A stretch of DNA of 12,398 nucleotides from the NCBI GenBank assembly GCA_021845645.1, contig JAJZVM010000117.1, forward strand, positions 1 to 12,398, given 5' to 3'. Within the stretch, counting starts at the first letter, position 1; every line of letters begins with the position of its first letter. Position numbers and translations under genes: made by a program. The notes beneath the pieces are model-generated. The model did no database searches. It was not told the DNA's origin and was given only the letters and a program-made list of their open reading frames with translations. Origin of the DNA: Bacillota bacterium (GTDB lineage: Bacteria > Bacillota_E > JAJZYS01 > JAJYTV01). This document shows positions 1 through 6,725 of the stretch, one piece after another.

Positions 1-356
1 TTCTCTTCCCGCAAGGCATGGTGTTCTACCGGACGAACGATGGTGGGACGCACTGGGTGCCTGGCGCACCCATCGGGCAGGGCCAGTACTCCATCGCAAG
101 CGCGGACGATATCTTCGCGACCGACGGGCAGTCGATCTATCGATCAACAGACGGAGGAGCCCACTGGAAAGCGATCCGGCTGACGCAGACGGTTCCCACA
201 GACAGCCTCGACTTTCTCGGCAGCAGCATGGGCTGGGCCTCAGGGGGCGGCAAGCTCCTGCAGACCACCGATGGCGGATCGACCTGGGTGAATACAGCGG
301 CGAAGGTGGCTGGTCGAGCACCTTCTCACACTTCAGGGAACGGGCGGTCGCATTGA
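1..356 (+). CDS. Asp-box (BNR/Ycf48-like) beta-propeller protein, C-terminal fragment
   Basis: The reading frame is open from the window edge (first full codon at base 3), so the start lies upstream and only about 118 C-terminal residues are seen. Three Asp-box motifs of the form S/T-x-D-G-G-x-x-W are visible: RTNDGGTHW (bases 30-56), YRSTDGGAHW (138-167) and LQTTDGGSTW (258-287). They are about 35-40 residues apart, the spacing of blades in sortilin/Ycf48-type propellers. Such proteins are usually exported or surface-bound in Gram-positive bacteria, but the signal peptide would lie outside the window. The last 20 or so residues after the third box are Ala/Ser/Gly/His-rich and do not look like a blade strand, so a natural tail or a shifted 3' end are both possible. 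The substrate cannot be told; the fold assignment is firm. Confidence 0.8.
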   Translation, partial: LFPQGMVFYRTNDGGTHWVPGAPIGQGQYSIASADDIFATDGQSIYRSTDGGAHWKAIRLTQTVPTDSLDFLGSSMGWASGGGKLLQTTDGGSTWVNTAAKVAGRAPSHTSGNGRSH

Positions 357-485
357 AAAGGACTTCTACTCTCGGCCTCGTATGTTCGCAGGGAGGTGCG
401 CCGGACAAGTTCCATGTCTGCAGGGCCCCGTCTCGGCAGACAAAGAGCGCGGCGAGCGCCTGGCACCAAGGAGACGTGAAATCTG

Positions 486-941
486 TTGGCAAAAGCGGAG
501 ATGCAGTCGCTGGAGCAGCATTTGCGCGACCTCGTGTTGCTGCGCGGCGTCCGGGACCGGATCGACCGGGAATACGCGCAACCTCTGGACGTCGAAGCGC
601 TCGCCCGCGGCGTGAACATGTCGGCTGGCCACCTTAGCCGGCAGTTCCGGCTCGCGTACGGCGAGCCGCCGTACAGCTACCTGATGACACGGCGCATCGA
701 GCGCGCGATGGCGATGCTGCGTCATGGCTACCTCAGCGTCACGGAGGTGTGCATGGAGGTCGGCTGCTCGTCCCTGGGCACCTTCAGCACCCGTTTCACC
801 CAGCTCGTCGGCATGTCGCCAAGCTCCTATCAGCGCCTCTCGACACACATGGCCGCGGGGCTCGCACCCTGCGTAGCAAAACAGGTGACCAAACCGGTCA
901 GGAATCGAGAAGCGCAGACGCGTGAACCGAAGATATTCTGA
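486..941 (+). CDS. Minimal AraC/XylS-family transcriptional regulator
   Basis: The protein has 151 residues and is almost only the AraC DNA-binding domain. The first helix-turn-helix is at about 35-56 (LDVEALARGVNMSAGHLSRQF) and the second at about 84-105 (SVTEVCMEVGCSSLGTFSTRF), followed by the family signature GMSPSSYQR at 109-117. There is no room for the usual effector-binding domain: only about 30 residues precede the first helix. The start is a TTG preceded by AAGGAG at 468-473; an ATG at 501 is an alternative that would remove five residues. A 45-base gap separates it from the VOC gene, so the two are probably co-transcribed. A short AraC protein beside a VOC protein is a common pairing in high-GC bacteria; the VOC protein may be the regulated enzyme or a ligand-binding partner (inference). 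The basic tail after residue 120 is unrelated to the fold. Confidence 0.88.
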   Translation: MAKAEMQSLEQHLRDLVLLRGVRDRIDREYAQPLDVEALARGVNMSAGHLSRQFRLAYGEPPYSYLMTRRIERAMAMLRHGYLSVTEVCMEVGCSSLGTFSTRFTQLVGMSPSSYQRLSTHMAAGLAPCVAKQVTKPVRNREAQTREPKIF

Positions 942-986
942 ACGCGACGGCCGCCCGCGGCCGATCCCATGCGAGGAGTGGCTGTC

Positions 987-1397
987 ATGAACCTCACCAT
1001 CCATCAGACCTTCCTGCCACACAATGACCCGGACGAGTCCCTCGCCTTCTACCGCGACGTCCTCGGCTTCGAGGTTCGCGGTGACGTCGGACAGGGCAAG
1101 ATGCGCTGGATCGAGGTCGGCCCCGCGGATCAACCAGGAACATCCATTGTTCTGTCTCCGCCGGGCGTCGCCCCCGGAACCACGGACGACGAGCGCCGTA
1201 CCATCACCGAGATGATGGCCAAAGGCACATACGCCATGATCATGCTGGCCACCAAGGATCTCGACGGCACCTTTGCGCGGCTGCAGGCGGGCGGCGCCGA
1301 GGTCGTACAGGAGCCGACCAAGCAGGCGTGGGGCATCCGCGACTGTGCCGTCCGGGATCCCGCGGGCACCATGATCCGGATCAAGGAATTGGCCTGA
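987..1397 (+). CDS. VOC superfamily protein (glyoxalase/bleomycin-resistance fold)
   Basis: The protein has 136 residues and looks like a complete single-chain VOC domain with two beta-alpha-beta-beta-beta modules. Module 1 opens with the strand around His6 and the helix signature DESLAFYRDVLGFEV at about 16-30. Module 2 has the strand YAMIMLAT, a helix rich in Phe/Leu/Gly (LDGTFARLQAGGAEVV), and the closing pattern WGIRDCAVRDPAGTMIRIKE with Glu134. The family includes glyoxalase I, extradiol dioxygenases, fosfomycin and bleomycin resistance proteins. Here the usual His on the module-2 first strand is not evident, so metal binding and catalysis are uncertain. I chose ATG 987 because GAGGAG at 973-978 lies 8 bases upstream; an ATG at 969 in the same frame has no such site. 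It is probably in an operon with the AraC gene. The exact substrate is unknown. Confidence 0.87.
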   Translation: MNLTIHQTFLPHNDPDESLAFYRDVLGFEVRGDVGQGKMRWIEVGPADQPGTSIVLSPPGVAPGTTDDERRTITEMMAKGTYAMIMLATKDLDGTFARLQAGGAEVVQEPTKQAWGIRDCAVRDPAGTMIRIKELA

Positions 1398-1813
1398 TCG
1401 GTCCGCAACGGGCTCCGGGCTCGCGACACGCGCCGACTGCGAAGTGCGTCCGCCACGGCCGCGGGCCGCAGTCCAGCGCCTCAAGGTGCTCAGATGCGCC
1501 GTGAGGGCGAAGCCCGTCTCGAATGGGTTGTGGCTGCCGGCGCCCGCGCCGCCAGCAGCCAATCCGACCAAAGGCATGTGCCGGACTACTCCGCCACTTC
1601 CGCCGCGAGACCCTGCGGCTTCGTCATGGTTGGTCCATCGTTGCCAGCGGGGTCCAGCCGCCGGGGCAGTTGCGCCCCCTCTCGCGCACCAACTCCCTGG
1701 GGCCCACCGTCAGGTGGGCCCCAGGCCCTTGCTGACGGATGCCCATGGCTGCTAACTGGGATGAAAGTCGGCGGCATGGACCTCCATGCGCAGTCTCGGG
1801 AGGGGATATCTAC
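1398..1813. other. 416-base intergenic region without a convincing gene
   Basis: The frames open here give low-complexity Arg/Ala/Pro/Ser products with no recognisable motif, so I call no gene. The stretch holds a small hairpin with a 5-bp GGGGC/GCCCC stem (1663-1667/1674-1678), the perfect 13-bp hairpin at 1696-1725, and a 6-bp hairpin GCATGG/CCATGC at 1774-1779/1784-1789, about 8 bases before the purine run that serves the PrsW gene. It probably contains the end of the araC-VOC transcript and the promoter and leader of the next operon. I found no T-box TGGNACCGCG element and no riboswitch core I recognise. Confidence 0.5.
1696..1725 (+). terminator. Perfect 13-bp GC-rich hairpin, possible terminator or attenuator
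   Basis: CCTGGGGCCCACC at 1696-1708 is the exact reverse complement of 1713-1725, with the four-base loop GTCA. The following bases (CCCTTGCTG) contain only a weak T tract, so it is not a textbook intrinsic terminator. It lies about 300 bases after the VOC stop and 88 bases before the PrsW start. It could end a long 3' untranslated transcript, insulate the two operons, or act in the leader of the PrsW operon. The loop sequence GTCAG can also pair with CTGAC at 1732-1736, so an alternative fold is possible. Confidence 0.5.
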
Positions 1814-3019
1814 TTGTATTGTGCGCATTGCGGCACGCAGAACGAGGACTCGGCCAGCGCCTGCAGGAGTTGCGGCGCTGCGCTCGCCCACGACGCTCCT
1901 GCGCAGGTTTTGGCGCCCGGGCGCCTGCCGACGGCACCGAACCAGCACTGGGCCGTGCCGGACGTCGTCTCGACGCTCCTGCCAAACACGGCTCCCCACC
2001 GCCGCCGAACGTTCTGGTACGCCCTGCTCGCGGGGATGGCCATCATGGTCCTCTGGGGCCTTCAGGCCCAGGTGTTCCAGGCTCCGAACACGAACATCAC
2101 CGCCATGGTCTTCGGAGCCTTCTTCGTCCCGGTCATGTACGTCTTCTTCATGGCAAGCGAAGGGCTCACGGAAGAACCACCGGCCATCGTCATCATTGAA
2201 GCATTCGCCGGAGTCGCCTTGGTCGCGATCTTCGTCGCCGGACTCGTCAACACGTTCATCCCGCACGACAACGTACTCGTAGGCTTCGTCGAGGAAGGCA
2301 TGAAGTTCCTCGGCGTCGTCTGGCTTCTGCGCCGGCGCAAGTACGTCTCCATCATGGACGGCATCCTCTTCGGCGCCGCAGCCGGCATGGGCTTCGCCGC
2401 CATCGAGAATCTGGGCTACTTCTTCAACTTCTACCAGCTCAGCGGTCTCATCGCCATCGCGAACGCGATTTCGAGCGGCCAGCTCCACACCCTGCCACAG
2501 GTGGAGTACGTATTCAACCACTTCGGTCTCAAGGAGTTCTGGAGTGTCTTCTTCCTGCGGTCCGTTCTGGGTCCTTGGATGCACGGCTCGTGGACCGCGA
2601 TCATCGCCGGAACTGCCTGGCGCGAGTCGGCCGGCGGAAGGATCCGGCTGGATTTCCGGTTCTGGGGCACCTACGTGGTGGTGGCGCTGATGCACACCAC
2701 CTGGGACCTTCTCGCGGGGAGCCCCTTGCAGTGGCCATACACCATCGTCGTGATCGCGCTCGACATCTATTTCCTGCGCGGACTGATCCTCGCGGCGCAC
2801 CGCCAGGAGCGCGGCGAGCCGATCAATGCCGCTCCGGGTGCCCGGACGCGGCAACCGCGCGCCGCCAACCGGCGCAAGGCTGCGAAATTCTGCGGGAGCT
2901 GCGGCTCACCCTTGAAGGAGGGTGCGAAGTTCTGCGCCGCCTGCGGTGCCCCGGCCACCACCATTCCCGCGGACGTGGCCGTCACGCAGGGGGCTCCGCT
3001 ACCCACGTCCACTTCCTGA
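1814..3019 (+). CDS. PrsW-family glutamic intramembrane protease with N- and C-terminal zinc ribbons
   Basis: The start is a TTG with GGGAGGGG (1798-1805) 8 bases upstream. It makes the protein begin MYCAHCG, the usual opening of a zinc ribbon; 401 residues follow from it. A CxxC...CxxC ribbon lies at Cys3/6/17/20 and a second at Cys360/363/374/377. Between them are about 8 hydrophobic segments (first about 67-85) carrying the PrsW motifs: EEGMK with Glu160, Glu161 and Lys164; GFAAIEN with Glu198; GPWMHGSW with His257; and HTTWDL with His294. In Bacillus subtilis PrsW performs site-1 cleavage of the anti-sigma factor RsiW, and the Glu pair, the second Glu and the His residues are the proposed active site. 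No sigma/anti-sigma pair is visible here, so the substrate is unknown. It is followed 15 bases later by two paralogous membrane proteins, which are candidate partners or substrates (inference). The ribbons probably face the cytoplasm. Confidence 0.9.
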   Translation: MYCAHCGTQNEDSASACRSCGAALAHDAPAQVLAPGRLPTAPNQHWAVPDVVSTLLPNTAPHRRRTFWYALLAGMAIMVLWGLQAQVFQAPNTNITAMVFGAFFVPVMYVFFMASEGLTEEPPAIVIIEAFAGVALVAIFVAGLVNTFIPHDNVLVGFVEEGMKFLGVVWLLRRRKYVSIMDGILFGAAAGMGFAAIENLGYFFNFYQLSGLIAIANAISSGQLHTLPQVEYVFNHFGLKEFWSVFFLRSVLGPWMHGSWTAIIAGTAWRESAGGRIRLDFRFWGTYVVVALMHTTWDLLAGSPLQWPYTIVVIALDIYFLRGLILAAHRQERGEPINAAPGARTRQPRAANRRKAAKFCGSCGSPLKEGAKFCAACGAPATTIPADVAVTQGAPLPTSTS

Positions 3020-3034
3020 TCCGGACCGCGAGGC

Positions 3035-4612
3035 ATGAGCGCGAAGGCGCCTGAGGAAACGCGGTCCCGGGCTTCCCGGGCGGCCGGGGCCGCGCGGCCA
3101 CCGGTCCACGCGGAGCCTAGGCCTCACTGGATGCAGTTCATGGGACACCTCACGGAGCTGCGGACACTTGACGGCGCCACGCGCAGGATGGCAGTCCTGG
3201 CTGTGCTGCTCGCCCCTCTTGCATTGCTGGCCCTTGTCCTGCCGACCGGGCTGACGCCCGTGGTGGCGGGTGCGGGACTCCATGGCCGGCTGCCGGTCGT
3301 CGTTCTCGGCGTGGGCGCCTGCGTTGCGGCGCTCGGCTGGTGGTACCTGCTCGCAGGGAGCGCCGCCGCACCAGCCTGGGTACGCTGGCTGGTCGCACTC
3401 ACCTTCGCCGCGGCCCAGGCTGTGGCTGCAGCCGCGACCGTCCTCGCCTTCGTCAGCGCGCTGCTTCCCCTCGTCTACGCGGCACTCGTCCAGCGCGGTG
3501 TCCTCCGCGGAACGGCCGCCGCGCTCGCGGCGGCTGGGCTGGTTGTTGTCTTCTACGGCACTCTCGTGCTCGCCAGGCCCTCAGTGCTGGCCGAGGGCAT
3601 GCAGCAGCAGCGTGCCGTCTTCTACTTCCTCGCGACGCCGCTGATCTTCTACTCCGGGGTCGAGCTTGGCGAGACCGGCCTCTTTCTCGCGCGCATCGGC
3701 GTCTGGCATTTGCATCCGCGCGTCCGCCCCGAGGTGCTCTGGTGGGCCGCGCTCGGACTCGTGGCGATGAAGTTCGTCCTCATGTTCCGCGTCTACCCGA
3801 ACAACTGGAGCACCCTGGCCCTAATGCTTCTGCTCGCCGTAGGGGCTTTCTGCACCAGTCGCTGCGCGACGCGCAGCGAGCCACCCCCGTCGTTCGTCAT
3901 GGCGTTGACGCTCGTCTTCTTCCTCGCCGCGTTCGGCGTCGGGCAGATGCCCGTCGCCATCGCCGCCATCGCGGCAGCCTTGGCTGTGCTGCTGCTCGCC
4001 GGCCGCGACCAGGGTCGTGCGACGATCGGCGTCTACCTCCTGATCCTGGGCCTCTGGATTGCATCGCAGGCGACAGAATATGCGCTTGACGAAGTGATCA
4101 GCCTTGCCGCCTTCGGCTACCTTGTGTATCTGCGCCTGCGCGGGCCCATGCGGGTAGAGCGCGTGATGCTGGTCATCTTCTGGGTGGTCGGGTTCAGCAT
4201 GCTGAACGTCACCTACGACCTGCTGACAGCACTCAGCCGTGCGACGCGGGGCGCGCAGGGCATCGTCGTACTGCTCCTGATCATCGCGGTGATCCACGAT
4301 CTCGCCACATGCGGATCGCTCCTGAACCACGGATCGCCGCACATGCCGCGGCGTGCCCGCGTCCTCATGTATCTCGGCTACGCGCTGGTCAGCGTCGGTG
4401 GAACAGTTCTCGCGAACGGCCCCTCGGGCACGGACGCCTTCCGACTCGAGATCGACCCGCTCCAGCTCTCGGGACTGATCATCCTCGGCATGCCGCTTTT
4501 CCTCCAGCAGTTCCTGCACGCCTTCAGCTTCGGGCATCGGCCGCAGGAGCCGGCCTGCACGCAGCGCCCCGAGCCGGCGGCTGCGCTCGAGATCCGCTCA
4601 GGGGGTGAATAG
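3035..4612 (+). CDS. Polytopic membrane protein of unknown family, paralogue A
   Basis: I do not recognise the family. The 525-residue product has a hydrophilic Ala/Arg/Pro-rich N-terminus of about 50 residues, then roughly 12-14 hydrophobic segments to about residue 500, and a short polar tail. No catalytic motif is obvious; there are no clustered charged residues typical of a known transporter. It is clearly related to the next gene (shared WYLLA...PxWxRW block early, a shared ARVL...LG block near the end). The annotated ATG follows the PrsW stop by 15 bases but has no well-spaced ribosome binding site (GAGG is only one base away). ATG 3131 or 3140 would start the protein at MQFMGHLTEL or MGHLTEL, where similarity to the paralogue begins, so the N-terminus is uncertain. 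Translation may be coupled to the PrsW gene. It is almost certainly in the same operon. Confidence 0.8.
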   Translation: MSAKAPEETRSRASRAAGAARPPVHAEPRPHWMQFMGHLTELRTLDGATRRMAVLAVLLAPLALLALVLPTGLTPVVAGAGLHGRLPVVVLGVGACVAALGWWYLLAGSAAAPAWVRWLVALTFAAAQAVAAAATVLAFVSALLPLVYAALVQRGVLRGTAAALAAAGLVVVFYGTLVLARPSVLAEGMQQQRAVFYFLATPLIFYSGVELGETGLFLARIGVWHLHPRVRPEVLWWAALGLVAMKFVLMFRVYPNNWSTLALMLLLAVGAFCTSRCATRSEPPPSFVMALTLVFFLAAFGVGQMPVAIAAIAAALAVLLLAGRDQGRATIGVYLLILGLWIASQATEYALDEVISLAAFGYLVYLRLRGPMRVERVMLVIFWVVGFSMLNVTYDLLTALSRATRGAQGIVVLLLIIAVIHDLATCGSLLNHGSPHMPRRARVLMYLGYALVSVGGTVLANGPSGTDAFRLEIDPLQLSGLIILGMPLFLQQFLHAFSFGHRPQEPACTQRPEPAAALEIRSGGE

Positions 4613-4614
4613 CG

Positions 4615-6114
4615 TTGGCCGGTACTGCGCCAGGCGCTGAACATAATGAAGCGTTCCGGGACTTTGCCGGGGTGGGCCGGCCGGTGCGCCGCCTGGCGTG
4701 GGCCGGCACGGCGCTCGCGCTGCTGTCGCTGCTCGTGCTGTTGCTGCCCCAGCAGCACCTGCCTACCATCGACCTGATCGATGAGCGCACGAGCATGCCC
4801 GTTGCCCTGCTCTGGGTGGGCGTGGCTGTACAGACCGTCGGATCGTGGTACCTCCTCGCCGCTGGCGCCTTCGCGAAGCCACGGTGGTTGCGCTGGTCAC
4901 CCCTGGCGCTCGTGATGCTGATGCAGTTCTACGCCGGCCTCGTCACGCCGCTCGGCTTCGTGCTCGTCCTCCTGACGGCACTCTTCGGCTGGGCGACCGG
5001 CCGCGGGCGCATCCCGTCAACGGCCGCGGTGCTGGCGGTTGCGGCCGCACTCGCCCTCGCCCTGGACCTGGCCATACTCTTGGGCGGCCTGCAGTCCCTG
5101 GCGCTCTACTACCTCACTGAGGTGCAGTTGCTCGCGTTCGTGTTCCTGCCGATGGTCTTTCTCACCGGGATCGACCTCGCGCGCGTCGGCCCGTCGGCGC
5201 TGCGTGCGGTCCTCCGCCCGACCATCTCCGAGCGCCCGGCGGGAGGGCTCTTCTGGGTCGCTGTCGCGCTCTCGTTTGCGATGGCGCTTGGCGCCGCAGC
5301 GGCGAACGGCGTTTCGGGGAGCGTCCTCATGGTCCTGTGCGTAGTGGCCGTCGGTGCTCTCGTGGTTCCGTTCTCGGGCACCCCGAGCGTCCCGATCTCC
5401 CTCCTGATCCCCCTGTCTTGGCTCGTGTTTCTGTGCGATCCGGGCTACGGCCAGCCGACGTTCGTCTGGTCGGCCGCGGCGGGATTCGCCCTCGGTCTCG
5501 TCGCGCTGGCGCTGCCAGCACTGCGGCGCCGGTTCGGCGGAGGGGCCGCCCTACTCATCCTGCTGGGCCTCTGGAACATCGCCGTGGTCGTGCCCATTCC
5601 GCGGCTGGACCCAAGCGCGCGTCTATCTCCAGCCTCCTTTGCCCTTGCGCTCGCCCTCGCCACGCTCGGCCGGCTCATTCTCTTGCGCGTACGCGGGCAG
5701 CACGACGTCCGGCGCGTGCGAGCGACAATCGCCTGGCTGCTTGGATTCGCAATCCTTGCCGTTGTCTGGGGCCTGCTCGACACCATCGCAAAGACGTACG
5801 CCGTTACCGCACTTCCCGTGCTGCTCCTGCTGCTCGCACTGGCGCACCGGATCCTGACGGACGGTCATCTCCTCCTCGGGGCGGACAAGCGGCCTGCGGG
5901 CACGGCGCGTGTCCTGGTGTTCTTCGGCTGCCTCCTACTGCTCGCGGGGTGGGTCGTGCTGGGATCAGGGGCGACAGGCGAGCTGGCGAGCGCCGAACTG
6001 CCGGCGGCGCCTGAGCGCTACGGCCTGCTCGTGCTCGGTTTGCCGCTGGTCATTCTGGAGTGGCACCAAAGTGGCGGCATGCATGGCCGACGGACGGAGG
6101 CACCACCGCCTTAG
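4615..6114 (+). CDS. Polytopic membrane protein of unknown family, paralogue B
   Basis: This is the second member of the tandem pair: 499 residues, about 12-14 hydrophobic segments, no recognised family. The TTG start lies two bases after the preceding stop, with GGGGGTG at 4601-4607 serving as ribosome binding site, so translation is probably coupled. Aligned by eye with the preceding protein: VRRLAW against ATRRMAV before helix 1; VGSWYLLAAGAFAKPRWLRW against the corresponding WWYLLAGSAAAPAWVRW; FLPMVFLTGIDLARVG against ATPLIFYSGVELGETG; and ARVLVFFG...LLVLGLPL against ARVLMYLG...LIILGMPL. The order and spacing of these blocks are conserved, while overall identity is low, which points to an old duplication. 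The function cannot be inferred from sequence; the operon with a PrsW-type protease suggests membrane proteolysis or envelope stress as context only. Confidence 0.82.
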   Translation: MAGTAPGAEHNEAFRDFAGVGRPVRRLAWAGTALALLSLLVLLLPQQHLPTIDLIDERTSMPVALLWVGVAVQTVGSWYLLAAGAFAKPRWLRWSPLALVMLMQFYAGLVTPLGFVLVLLTALFGWATGRGRIPSTAAVLAVAAALALALDLAILLGGLQSLALYYLTEVQLLAFVFLPMVFLTGIDLARVGPSALRAVLRPTISERPAGGLFWVAVALSFAMALGAAAANGVSGSVLMVLCVVAVGALVVPFSGTPSVPISLLIPLSWLVFLCDPGYGQPTFVWSAAAGFALGLVALALPALRRRFGGGAALLILLGLWNIAVVVPIPRLDPSARLSPASFALALALATLGRLILLRVRGQHDVRRVRATIAWLLGFAILAVVWGLLDTIAKTYAVTALPVLLLLLALAHRILTDGHLLLGADKRPAGTARVLVFFGCLLLLAGWVVLGSGATGELASAELPAAPERYGLLVLGLPLVILEWHQSGGMHGRRTEAPPP

Positions 6115-6438
6115 GCGCTTCGCGCCGCACGCCTTGGCAGCGTATGGCCTGCCTTGCGGTCGCGCTTACAGCGCGGCATCCCCGCGCCACTCGGGTTCCT
6201 CCTTCGCGCTGCACGGAGGGCACCGCGTACCCGCCCGGCAGGCTGCCCGTGCCGCCGCGGTGACCGGGCACGCTTCCCGCGCCACCTGCAGGATGCGGTC
6301 GTGCGATGGCCCCGCCTTCAGGCTGGCCGTGCCCTTGCCCAACGCCTTCCCTGCCATGCCCGGGCATCCGCCACGTCGGCCGGTCGCCAGTCTGGAGATG
6401 CGAGCGGGACGACGATCCGGCGACATGAGGGAGCCCGA

Positions 6439-6597
6439 ATGTATCCCTATAAAGTCTCGGCGTCCGATATGGGAGCCGCCACGCTCGCGCACTGGCGGCG
6501 TCTGCGTAGCGGGGAGTCCGGAGTTCGCCTGCGGGTGCCTCGCAGTGTCACGACTTTGCGCAGCCGCTTGCGGCATGCGTCATGGCTGCGGGCATAG
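6439..6597 (+). CDS. Possible small ORF, 52 residues, unknown
   Basis: The ATG is preceded at a good distance by GAGGGAG (6427-6433), the best ribosome binding site in this gap. The product begins MYPYKVSASDMG and becomes Arg-rich (many Leu-Arg and Arg-Ser pairs) towards the end, with no transmembrane segment and no recognised motif. The codon pattern is not clearly coding, and Arg-rich content is what random high-GC DNA gives. It stops just before the hairpin at 6600, which would suit a short independent transcript. I list it as a candidate only. Confidence 0.2.
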   Translation: MYPYKVSASDMGAATLAHWRRLRSGESGVRLRVPRSVTTLRSRLRHASWLRA

Positions 6598-6599
6598 CC

Positions 6600-6648
6600 T
6601 CCGGCGGTCCTGGCAGTTGGCCTGGACGCCGCCGGACAGGCCCGTTTT
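6600..6648 (+). terminator. Possible intrinsic terminator upstream of hisS
   Basis: TCCGGCGG (6600-6607) pairs with CCGCCGGA (6629-6636). The stem continues as TCC (6608-6610) with GGA (6624-6626) across a two-base bulge, and the loop is 13 bases. A short TTTT follows at 6645-6648, nine bases beyond the stem. It sits immediately before the hisS promoter and could end transcription entering from the left. The distance to the T tract and its shortness make this weak. Confidence 0.3.
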
Positions 6649-6662
6649 GGGACTGCACGTCT

Positions 6663-6692
6663 TTGACAGGCCCTCCGAGCCAAACCTACAAT
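6663..6692 (+). promoter_or_regulatory. Sigma-A/sigma-70 type promoter for hisS-aspS
   Basis: A perfect -35 TTGACA (6663-6668) is followed by an 18-base spacer and TACAAT (6687-6692), which matches five of six -10 consensus bases. Transcription would begin near 6699, giving a leader of about 27 bases before the GTG start of hisS. The promoter therefore also excludes the ATG at 6696 as the practical start, because it would lie at or before the first transcribed base. Confidence 0.8.
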
Positions 6693-6725
6693 GAAATGAA
6701 CTTTGGTAAAGGACAGGTGGCCAAC

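Larger units (their letters stand above)
6115..6662. other. Long gap upstream of the hisS promoter
   Basis: About 550 bases separate the membrane-protein operon from the hisS promoter. The longer open frames, including minus-strand ones at 6050-6576, have Arg/Ala/Gly-rich products without motifs and I do not accept them. Right after the paralogue B stop is a small hairpin with stem GGCGC/GCGCC (6114-6118/6122-6126). A possible 52-codon ORF at 6439-6597 and a hairpin with a short T tract at 6600-6648 are listed separately. I found no T-box element, which many Bacillota use to control aminoacyl-tRNA synthetase operons. The region may hold gene remnants. Confidence 0.45.

Noticed and set aside
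366..1577. 403-codon open frame on the minus strand across the AraC and VOC genes
   Set aside because: It is antisense to two clear genes, the product is low-complexity Arg/Gly/His-rich, and no motif or good start is present; long antisense frames are expected at this GC content.
1729..1758. TTGCTG-N18-TAACTG as promoter of the PrsW operon
   Set aside because: Both elements are poor matches and the pairing could arise by chance; the position is reasonable but I cannot support it as a feature.
1586..2854. 422-codon minus-strand open frame over the PrsW gene
   Set aside because: It mirrors the codon pattern of the PrsW gene and gives an Asp/Glu/Arg-rich product without recognisable domains.
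6448..6453. TATAAA as a promoter -10 element
   Set aside because: No acceptable -35 element lies 16-18 bases upstream.
6696..6698. ATG as start of hisS
   Set aside because: It lies at or before the transcription start predicted from TTGACA-N18-TACAAT and has no ribosome binding site; GTG 6726 fits the family N-terminus.
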